From NCBI RefSeq assembly GCF_964340395.1, contig NC_135566.1, forward strand, positions 2,688,501 through 2,752,500: 64,000 nucleotides of DNA, read 5' to 3'. This DNA comes from Glandiceps talaboti (Eukaryota; Hemichordata; Enteropneusta; Spengelidae). The position numbers were made by a program, and so were the translations under genes. Below are positions 13,601 through 25,000 of this stretch, in pieces (position 1 is the stretch's first letter; every line of letters begins with the position of its first letter). The notes under the pieces were generated by a model. That model was given only the letters and a program-made list of their open reading frames with translations. It did not search any database and was not told where the DNA came from.

Positions 13601-16600
13601 GCCATGTTTACATAAAAACCTTTCTCAAACAAATTAGATTTCAACTTTGTCCATCAACCAATTCCCTCGAGTTTATGTAATCTTGTGTTGAAGCCAGCTG
13701 AGTCTGACTCATTACTTTTTTTTGTGATCATAACATTAATGACCAAATGTACAATGTATTACTCCATTCTAGTCCACTGAGGTCTTAACAAATCTTTTTC
13801 ACTGACAATATGTCATCTGTGAAAACTTGATACTTTGGCCCCATAAGTAGTGTAATTTTTTATAATTGTTTGCAATTTTACGTTACTTTTTGCCTGTTGA
13901 AAGTTTAATCGTTCTGATTTGCTGACTGTATTACTGATTTATTGTCCTTTTGGTTTTTAGGTACAGATAATTATTTGTCTGTCAACAAATAGTCAAATTT
14001 TGATGCTATAATTCATTTAATACATGTCCTTTTGAAGCAAAGCTAGGGAACACAGTACCGGTAGATGTGATGAGAGGAGCTAGTACAATTGATGACTTTT
14101 TCTTAGTTATTCTGTTGATTGTAGTACTATCTTTTTATTATAGACTAACATTGAAGAAGTCAAATGACAGGTCATTTGACAAAAGTTAGAAGGATGACTT
14201 ATAATCCCCTCCTCAATTTCTCATAAACGCTATTCATGCATTTAATAATATATTAAAGATTTTTCACTCTGATGTCAGCAGTTGTACTTGTGAAATTTCA
14301 TCCAAACCATCTATACCAATGATTTGGCAGGCTACATGTACCGGTATTTACAAATTTCCAATGTTATCAGATGCTGATGTGAACAATGTTAAGTCACTGT
14401 ACATCAACTATGTAGCAGTATATCACTGTATAGAAAGGTGTAACTTCATTCCCATTTCATGAGATCCAGTCAGGAATGTGAAATTTCACCTTCCATGTGA
14501 ATGAAGACAGTAGCAATATATAATTTCACATTCATTAGCTATCGTGTGTACTTTTAACCTAACCATGTACACTAATGAATTGCTAATGATGTGTATAATT
14601 GTTTTGAGACTGGATAGCTTAGAGGCAAGGAGATTTCAATGTCATGCTGATCTACACTTTACTGGTATATGCATATGATGAAATCCCCATGACTTGTATA
14701 CAGACTCAAGGTTGAACCAAAAGGTTCCTTGAATCAACATTGTCTTGAATATAAGATAGAACAAATGTATTAGTTTTCAGAACCATGATCAAATCTACAT
14801 GGCATACATTTTCCATCAGTCAGAGCTTTTATATCTCAAAACAAATGCATGCAGTAGTGTAGAATATGGTGTACGTCCATCCACTCAGTGTTGGTGATAG
14901 AAAATGTATGGAATTTGTTCCTCACCGGAAAATTAAGCTAAATCCATAGACACAACATATTAGCTTGAAGGCAAAGTATTTCTATTGTACATAATATTAA
15001 TTTAAAGTGTCATTTCTGGGTTTTTTTTTATTATGTTGTCATTTGTAACGATTATAGTTATAGTTGTTTTATTTGCAGTGTCACTTGTAACCATGCATAA
15101 TTACAGCAATGTTTAAAACCTGTACTTCTATAATTAGTCTAGTTCCTATACAGTATCATTATGATTCATACCTTCACTCATACAGTATAGTCAAGACCCT
15201 GGCAAAAAGTGTTAATTATGGTTCAACCCCATACTGAGTGAAGCTCTAATTTAAGCACATGTCACTAGTAATAATGGACTGTCATCACCGTTCATTAAAT
15301 ATTAATTTGGTACAACTGTTTTGACGATGTGCAATGTCTAACGAGGACTCCACTGCCAATCTGTTTAAATCACGTGGGGACGCAAAAACATAATCATGTT
15401 TATATCAACGCTGCAGGAGAGAGCACAGGAATGATTGAGGGAATATTACCTGACGGTGGTTGTGGTTAGGGTACCGTTAGAAACCACATGCATAGTCTGG
15501 TCATCCAGACTTTTCTATAATTTGAGGGTTTTTTCAGTGTGAAATATATACATATAATATATATTTCTGTATATTATGGTATGCGTAGTGAAAAAAGGTA
15601 AAACGTACGTTTAGGTAGATTTATTCAAACCAACAGTAATTTCAAAGTCTCTGGTTTTATCTGTCATATACATGTGACCATATGTATAGTTTACTTAAAA
15701 CAGCAATCCCATTGGATTATCAGTGTAACATCAATCATAACTTTAAGATCACTGTTCTTCTGTCATCCTTTATTTTTAAAGCAGATATATAAAATTTAAT
15801 AACGTTCTAATGAATTTAGAGAGTCTTTTAATATGAAGCCATCTGTTATGTCAGTGTTGACATTAGGATTACTATATGTCAGAACCAGCCATAAAGTTGA
15901 TTAATGTCCGAGCAGTATCACAGAGAGTGAATTCCAAATACTTTATTTTTATCTGTTTGGTGCAAGTATACTGTAGGGAACAATAAAGTTGTAGAATTAC
16001 ATGTATATATGTATCTATTGGTTTTTGATGACCACAACATGTACAATCAGTTGTAGGTAATATGCAGGTGAAATAATTCAATTCCAGAAAGAAATCATGT
16101 GTTTCAAATCCATAGATTATTTTATTTTAATTGTTTGTACTATTTTAATACATATTAATTTTACCTTTTTGGTTTTGATATAGAATAGTAAGTATATGAT
16201 AGAGTAACGTATCAGGTACTGACTTGTGATGACTAGAATTCGGTGTAATAACATTAGAGATTTAGATTATTTTGACATTCTCAATTCTTGTGTTTTTAAT
16301 AACCATAATACATCATTTTCATGGGTTCGTAATAATTAAATTGAACGATATAATTTGATTATAATTACACATCAGATGCAGAAGACATTTTGTTTTAATC
16401 CAGAAGTTGTGTTTCGTATAATTTCTTTTGTAAAGTGAGTCCAAGATACAGGTTACGTGCCCTGCTAGAGTTGAAAAAAGTGTTCTTATACATAAACCTT
16501 GTGTGTTTAATGAAAGATGATTCCTGTCTTCCTGCCCACCCACTGGTTTTATCGAGCCACCTAGTGTGCTAGCACACTGTCTACAAGCAGCCATGTCAGT

Positions 16601-19136
16601 TTTCCTTGCTGATTCCCAACATTTAGATTCTTTGACAATTTCCATGTATATGCTCGGTTTGCTGTTTCTTGTCATATCACATAGTATGCTGTCTGAAGGC
16701 AACCATATCAGTTTCCTAGCTGATCCCAACATCTGTGTGTCAGTATTTCTTGCTGATTCCTAACGTTTGTCAGTCTTTGCCCATCAAATAATGCGTTCAT
16801 GTCATCGCATATTAATATGACATAAGGTTTTTTTCTTTAGGGCATTTGCCACATTTTCTCTTTGATAGGAGACATACAGAATGCTTAAAATCTCCAATAT
16901 CCTGAAACATTTTTAAAGGCCGTGACCAAATGTCAAAATGCCCCTGGGTATATAAAAGAAACACACGACAGCCATTGGACTTTTGAACCTTTGACTGCCT
17001 TTTTGTATATAAATGTTAAAGGCATGTTCAAAAATGTTCCATTTAAAAGCTAGGATTTTTTCTGTACCCATTACAGCTATACAATTATATTTGCTTTAGG
17101 AAACAACATCATTTTGGGCAGACTGTTTGATTGGATGAGATGATATGTCATGTCATCATTGAAAAAAGCATCTGAATCAAAGATAAATAAATACAAATTG
17201 TTGACATCAAATTCTAAAATATTCACAGAGGAATATCATATTATTTCGATCAGTTTTAGTTTTACAAGGTTATAGTGAGTCTGATTGCAGAGCACAGACT
17301 TGGGAATGCCAAGTGCTTGAAGCCATCAAATTAAATATTCATAAGGTATGTACCTAATGTTTAAAGTACGCATATGCCAAGGATGAAAAGTCAAAGATGT
17401 ACATAGTAGTCAATGCCAATGTAACTATGGTGAAATATTTCCCACTCTGGTAATGGAGCCTTTATTTGGTTATTTACTATTAGATAGGCACAAACCAAAT
17501 CTGTTGTTCTTTTAGTTCTTCCACAAGTGGGTTTTCTATTTTGTGAAATTATTTGGTACATTATTATTATCTTTGCTAAAACTTTACTTGAGCAGGTTTA
17601 TTGTGAGAGTCAGGTGACTGCATGCATATACTCAAAGAAACCACAACCAGTCATACTAACTTGATCACTGTGTTCTTTGCATTTTATTTCATTTCTATTG
17701 TGTGATGTTAAACCCTAAGTATTTTTTGCTTGTCAGGGTTGGGAAATGCTAGTAACAGAACTCTGATCTCTTTATTTACAAATACTGTGACTTCCATAAT
17801 GTATTTATTTACTGTGTAATGTAATATGAAGCTCTCAACATCATTATGTATGTACTCATAGTAAAGGTCACAACCTTTTTTTCATGTACCTCATGGTGGC
17901 AATTTGGTTAACACTGTGTGCTCTTTTAGCGATACTGGAAAGTTGAAATTACAACCTTTGATCACTTTCCTGATAGTACCGATACATATACATGAGGATT
18001 TGAAATCTCTTTTTTAGTTTGTCAAATCTTTTTCCCAATGGACACATGATGTATAATGTGGATGGTGTTATTGTTGGTTAGTAATACTGAAATTGATGTC
18101 CCTTGACGACTGCAATGCAGCATTGACGCACACTTGGAGATTGTCAATTGTGGCAATTGTTCCACTTAGAGAATTGCCTGATATATGTGTATGGAACCAT
18201 ATATTCTTTGTACAGTTGTAAAGTTTAAGTTTTCATAAACCATCTACTCTGGAGTAAATGGGATGTACAACTAACAGCAACACCAAAGACTATTAAATGG
18301 AATATCCACACGTGTAGGATTCATTTGTGTCTAACCTCTGATGTATATAAATACAGAGAATCAAAACCAGCTATATATATCTACCTTTAAATGGGGCATC
18401 CTTACCCGTATACAGTGCTTTTAAAATGTTCAATGACGTAGCTCAGTTGATTTACAATCTTGATAATGATTCCATTACATTACATACCACAAGTGATAAG
18501 AAACTTGTACAACTCCCTAGATAAAAACTTAATGTACAACAATAATTGTAAGTCTAGTTCCGGTACAAATTGAAGTTTGCTCCATTTGACCATATATTGT
18601 GTGATCTTCGGGAAAGAATATACAAAGGAAGATTTTGAAAAAAGATAAAGTACGTATCATGTTTCCCGTATGTAGAAAAGTGACATTTCAAAGCTATTGA
18701 AATCCTACAGTAATCTGAGGTCTTACTTGAAAGGGGAACATGGATAAAGGATATAAAGCCAGTTTTGTAATCGGTAGTCTTACATGTCTGGTGATTTTAT
18801 CATTTTACTTCAAGTATTATAGACAGTATTTCTTTACAAAACACTACAAGCTTGCATTAAGTCAGAGCATTCCCAAAGTGCTATTGCTATATGAAATGTA
18901 CCATACTTCATCTTATTAATGCTTCACTTTGTGCAATCAAGTAGAACATCTGGGTATCACTATCTCTTTATGCAAATTTCCGGTTTAACAATAGCGCACG
19001 GAGTTCGATTATAGAGATCCATTGGTGAGTTCTCATATTCCACTTTGTACTATAGTAGAGAATTATGCCTTAAATGCTACCTTCCTAATCGTATTTCCAG
19101 TGATCCTGAAAAGCTTTTAGGCCAGACTAAAATAAA
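10611..19136. other. No gene seen
   Basis: A long AT-rich stretch. Frames at 12405-12665, 15872-16081 and 16319-16732 show no family similarity. SHPK 5' exons were searched for here by motif (WGYF, VSGQMHG, GIDLGTT types) and not found. A slightly more GC-rich patch at 15340-15500 holds nothing recognisable. Confidence 0.55.
12292..12350 (-). repeat. Fragment of the dispersed repeat found at 58580-59700
   Basis: tagcacaactgaactgaggt through ggcgtctgtctg is the reverse complement of the segment that follows the (CA)n tracts at about 58770-58825 and 59340-59397. This shows that segment belongs to a dispersed family rather than to HDAC6. Confidence 0.7.
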
Positions 19137-19175
19137 ATGTTGTTTCTCAGTGTAGTTTACAGTCCAGGCATAGTT

Positions 19176-19350
19176 CCGTATTTAGACAAGAGCTGTCCAT
19201 ATTCTAACAATACCATATTTAGAAGTTCCATATTCCATATATGGACACATATTCCATATTTGGATAAGGATTCCACATTTGGACAAGGATCTCCAATATT
19301 CAAACATGATACCATATTTGGAAGTTCCATATATGGACAAGGATTTTGTG
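19176..19350. repeat. Degenerate short repeats around ccatatttggacaagga
   Basis: Variants of ttccatatttggacaaggat recur about seven times with variable spacing. The open frame through it (19137-19421) is not a convincing gene. Confidence 0.55.
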
Positions 19351-20044
19351 TAGTTCATCTTTCAAAAGCAGCTCTAAGAATTTGTAGTTTAAATATTAAC
19401 AATCAAAAGACAAGAAATTAATTTGACTTAATAACAGCATATTAAATTAAGATGTGGATGAAAAGAAACTTTTAAGAAAATGATAGTTTTTCATCCCTTT
19501 AATCAAGTAATTTCCTATATTTAGACATTCTTAACAAAAGTGTGAATGTGTGAATTGATGAAAAGGTTTATAACAAGTCACCCAGTCAATAATAAGAGTT
19601 AGTGCTGCAATCTACAATGTTAGGAACTTCCAAAGTCATCAAAGCATGTCCTGAAGGATAGTATTTCTAATGAAGCATATTCTGTCTTTTTATATATTTT
19701 CCTTTTAACCATTATGTACCATGATTGTCGTACAATGCCCCTGGAAATGACACATTAATGGCATACGAGAGACATTTAAAAGTAAATTGTTCTAACGGAA
19801 ATAATAACGTTCATGCTATACTGCCTAGCAATGAAGTTAATTCCAATTAATTCCAATCAGTTAAATGTATCGTAATTGTAAAAATGTGACGGACATACGT
19901 GAGACCACAATTTATCATCAAAGTATTAATTTACATGATGTATTCAATGAAGAGCAATGAAGGAGAGTTAATAATTATCATCGTTCGCACAAAATGTCAA
20001 ACCAATCACATCACAGCTCAAAATGATAAAATTATATACAAAGA

Positions 20045-20051
20045 CAGACAT

Positions 20052-20086
<35 letters not shown>

Positions 20087-20120
20087 TACATACATACATA
20101 TGTATGTATGTATGTACATA
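20045..20120. repeat. (ACAT)n/(CA)n compound microsatellite
   Basis: acat units, then a CA run, then acat and atgt units that form a small inverted repeat around catatgtatg. Confidence 0.9.
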
Positions 20121-20381
20121 TCATGACTTAGCAATTTGTCCGTTTTACAAGGACCTTCATAAAGAAATGTTACCAAGGTGTTTTTGTTTAAACCTTTCCT
20201 ATGATAAGTTAATTTTACTTTTGAATTCAGATAATATAACTTATCTAAATAATTTAGCTTCATTTATTTATTTTGCAATGAAAAATAGAGATGAATTTCC
20301 CTCTATGAACTGAAACGTTTGTATTATTGTTTGCTCTTTGAGCCTGTCGCCTTATTGTGCTGAAATAAACTGATTGATTGA

Positions 20382-20515
20382 TGTATGTACATACATACGT
20401 ATACGTATGTATGTATGTACGTACATGCACACAGACACACACATACACACACATACATACATACATACTTACATACGTACAGGCAGACAGACACAGACAC
20501 AGACAAACAGACAGG
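20382..20515. repeat. Compound microsatellite of ATGT, ACAC, ACAT and ACAG units
   Basis: Mixed tetranucleotide runs including near-palindromic tacgtatacgta. It lies about 270 bp after a similar array. Confidence 0.85.
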
Positions 20516-21953
20516 ACTACACAATTTAATTTGATGATGTAGAAGTAGTTGTACAGGATACTCAAAGCAATTGTATTAAAGAAGGTAATTGTAAAGTAAC
20601 TTAATCTGTACATTTTAATTTTTCATGAAAACTAACATGATCAAGAAAAAGAACATGATGACTTTTCATACCTACATAATTGGTTAAAATTATCTCTTTT
20701 TTCTCAGGTTTGTTATTATAGGAAATTGCAATATACATAGTAAGTAATTACTTCACATGAAATGTGCATATTATCAATTTGTTTATAAATGTTATGTTTG
20801 TATAGACATACATGTATATAGCGCGATGTAATGGAAGACATTAGTATAACTTAGATAGACTAGAAACTTGGAAATTGAGAGGTTGGGTTTTTTCAGATAT
20901 CTAGGTACCTCAGAAGTAATTAGGCCATATTATTATAGTTCCACAGTCACAGTGACTTCAAGTGGACGTCCCTTGTTATATTTTCTATAAGAGCTGTACC
21001 TGTTATTATACGTATAAGACTCAACATATTTTGGAAGTTTTAATAATTTCCAGGTGAAACCAATTTTCAGAGTAAAAACCACCAAAGAACAGAAGGTACT
21101 TTGTAATGAATGAAGTTAATGATATGTAGCCGGTAAGAGAGATGTCAGAATCCTTTGAATTGCACCGTACCCTATTTCTGACATTTGCCTATAACTTAGA
21201 TTAGACAACTGAAAAATCCTTGACAACCATTCTAGACTTTACCTCGTTATCAACCTTATTAAAATTCTAGATAAAGACAAGTCTAGAATTTGAGGAAAAT
21301 AGAATCATTTATCAAGATTTTCTCACAACTTTGTAATTCTGTATGGAATAAAAGGAACACTTTGAAACATTATGTCGTAAATAAAGTGATGATAATAAAT
21401 TACAACATTTTATAGATCATAAAATGTAAAATGTATAATAAATTTTAGATCTGGAACACATTTGTATAGATGGAGTGATAAATATAACTTAAAACCTTAC
21501 TGTCCTGCACACTAAATATACATTATGAAAGTACTGGGTTTCTTTGTAGCAACTAAGTAGCAGAAAAATTGTCCGTCTCTCAACAGTGGCACACTTTCAC
21601 AAATTAAGATATCTGATCAGTGATAATGGTTTAAATCCATAATCTCCCAAATTCTCCTAATTGATGAGGAAGGGATTAATTGGATCAGTGGATAATCCAT
21701 CTATAATTGGCATCGTGAAAGATGCATGATTTAGTAGATTTCAAATACAATCAGTTGTCTGGGGATTGTCACGATTCACAGTGGCATTCATTGCTGACTG
21801 GTTTTATGGCTGGTTTCACTGGGATTTGACTGATACACTGTCCCCAGACTTTTATAGACTTCTAGGGTTTCTAATGTCTGCTTTATTTTATACCTATAGT
21901 AACATCTGTGTAAGGAAAGCCATAAACATTTATTATCTGTCTTTCTGTTGTAG

Positions 21954-22099
21954 GAAAACAATAAAGAGTGGTATAATAAATTATTGTACAACTCGGTGCC
22001 AGGCCTAGATGTTCACTTGATAAATAACATGAATAGATACTTTTTAGATGAAAATGGAGCTTTTACTCCAAACTTTATTGAACAACTAACTATGTCTGG
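21954..22099 (+). CDS. SHPK: Probable SHPK exon with two possible donor sites
   Basis: A strong acceptor (ttatctgtctttctgttgtag) precedes an open stretch starting ENNKEWYNKLL. This resembles the FGGY-family segment with a tryptophan and leucines that sits just before the GFPVHLLP motif, which is supplied by the next exon. Two donors give the required phase 2: a weak one after 21985 (TT/gtacaa), which reproduces the usual family spacing, and a better one after 22099 (TCTGG/gtaatg), which would insert about 38 extra residues. The coordinates given are for the longer choice. The assignment rests on position, strand, phase and a short similarity, so it is tentative. Confidence 0.5.
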
Positions 22100-25000
22100 G
22101 TAATGTTTCAAATCTTTCATGATACCTGGACTTGACTTAAGTACCTGTAACATGTAGCCAGGAATCCACGCAGATTGGGATTTTAAATTTTGCTTTCCAA
22201 TTACTTTGGAAAACCAAATTTAAAATCAAAATCCACATGGATTCCAGGCTAAGTGACGTGAAGACGGTAGTTTAATGGGGGGGGGGGGGGGGGGGGGGGG
22301 GGTGTTGTCAATCAAAGTTGGTGGTACTATGTGCATTGGCTTGCTGTCCATGTGTAAACAGTTGTGAAAGAACATGTTCTCATTTGTTAACAAATCAACA
22401 TTTGTAGGATATTGGTAAGTAAGTGTACACTATATCAGTATTATTTTATGACAACAAAAAAACAGAAAATATAAGATCAAGGGAACTTTCGTGAAAAAAA
22501 GACACTTCCAGTTATATGTTCTGGGATTATGTGTGTTTCTGTTTACAGCTGACTTCAAACGCCTACATCATACTATGATATATCAACAGTTTTTACCATG
22601 TGTGTGTACTCACTTTTGATAACTATATTAAATATATAGCCATAACAATTGTGATTTCCAAATATATACAATACAAACCTCATTACTAACTTTTTGCAAA
22701 GTCAGTTTTTTCCAATGTTGGCCATAAAATGTAATATTTATGAAATAATTTATAAATAAGTATCATATCTGCTAGAAACATATGGTGTTGTGTGACACTG
22801 ATGCATTGGTTTTGCACTTTTGTTCATTAAATTGCTCATAAAATTTTGATGAAACTGCTGTAGTCGTATTACAGATTATATAGAATATGAACCTAGGATT
22901 TTAGGCAGACAATACAGGATGTATTTGTAACTATGTTATTTCGATATCTAGCAAGTAATTATAAATGTATCATTGTTTTTAATAACATTTTTTTATTATC
23001 ATATTCATAAAATAAAGGTGATTTTGTTCATATTGTCATAAAACTGGCAGTAAAATGTCCTCCTTAGTATTCTATAGGCATATTGATAGCATTATTGCCA
23101 TCAATGAAGTATGCTATAGTCTCATGCACACTATTAAAAATGTTTCAGGACATGAATGTGTATTACTGTATGTATTCCGATAAGTCGATGTCAGCTTTCC
23201 ATATCCAAGCTAAGGTATTAGGAATTGTGTATTGAGATAAAAATTCTCTGTACAGACAGTCTTTTGTATATGTAGTGTGTGTGTGTGTGTGTAGGGGAGG
23301 GGGTATGTGGGGTGAGTGGATGGCTGGATGGATGTATATTTGTATGGTTGTAATTACAATACAATACAATACAATACAATGTAATGTTGAATGGATGCAT
23401 CCCATGCGACCATCAGATGAAGCGTAAATTAAGTTGGAGCTATGTAGATCAAAGATGCGTGCATGGGGCATTAATGAAACAATACATAGGTGGTTGAATT
23501 GGTAAAAAAAATGGTTGATTGCATTTGGTTTAGATATTTCTGTACGTACCTGATTTTTAAAAAACAAAAACAAATGACACATATGATACCTGATATGCAA
23601 TTTGTATATTTTAAAAAAATGTTAACTTTAATATCAGTAACACCAATTGGACAATTCTCTTGGCTATTTCAATTTTAAATTGCAAAATTATATATAATAT
23701 AAGTCTTGAATTTCATGTGAAATCAAATGATTGCTGCATATTATGGTGAGCATACAGTTTCAAGTGAGATTTTCATGATTAGTATACAGATCAAGTGACT
23801 TAGACTGGCTAAGAAGGGTAGGCTGAGTACAAGCAGGTGTAACCACGATGCAATACAGAATGAAATGAGAGGAAAGTCAAAGTATCTGACCTGGAAAATA
23901 AGACAAATGTGTACCTGTCTGACCTGATACCCTTTACAATCTAGTCCATAATCTCATCAAAAAAATGCAATATTCATCTGTCAATTGTCAAACTGATAAT
24001 CTCGTGAACAAAATGGCTTTTACAAATTAAAAGAACTCAACATTGGTCTCAATTGTATGAAGAAACTGGTTACCATGGCAACTGAAAGTAGTGCAATATA
24101 TCATTTGCATCTTTATGAAACATTGTCAAATGCTTTACTTGATGTCAAAGGTCAAAGGTCAATTTAGTGCACCTCATTTTGTTCATTTACATTCCTCAGT
24201 GTATGCCAAGCACCTGAGGTTTTAAATCAGTGAACTCACAATCACTATCTCTAGGGACCATGACAAAAGAAACCAGTGCAATACGAACTATTCATTAAAA
24301 CACTTGACAAGAAAAAAAATATGCCTCCTGTGGATTGAAAAGAGAAAGCCTGTAGCATGTCAGCTGTAACTTCCGTTACTTTATGGGGACTGGCAAGTAA
24401 TCAGTACTGGACTGATCCAATGTATTTGAAAGCAGCAGATGTATAATTCTTCTAGGATTTCTCTTCTGCATTAGAGAAACTTATTTCTATAAAATTTGAA
24501 GCTGCTTTTCCTTTACATTATTTCACATTACAAGCACTTCGAGATGGTGATCAGTCATCATTATATTTCAGTTTTACTTGACTTCCTTCATCTAAGAAAA
24601 CTCTCAGTGGTTTGCAATCTCTTTCTCAATACACCATAGATATCTTTGTCTTATAGCTCATAAATTATCGTACATTTTCAGAATTGATTTTTCTGTTACT
24701 ATTTGAAGCTATTTTGTAATGAAATAAAGACAAACAATCTCCATTCTTGGCTATATAAGTGTCAGCTGTACTTCAACAAGGACTTTATTGTATACCACAG
24801 CATTTTTCCTTGTAGTTGTCATTGAGGGCGCTATACTAACTAGAGCCTTTCACATCATACTTCTATAGAGGTATACACATTGTGCAATTGTATTCCCAGG
24901 CACGTAGACAAGGGTCAAGGGCTGGTAGGCATAAAAAATTGTTGGATACTCAGCAACTTCATGCTGACTACCTTTTCAGAAATTTGAGTTAGTACAAAAA

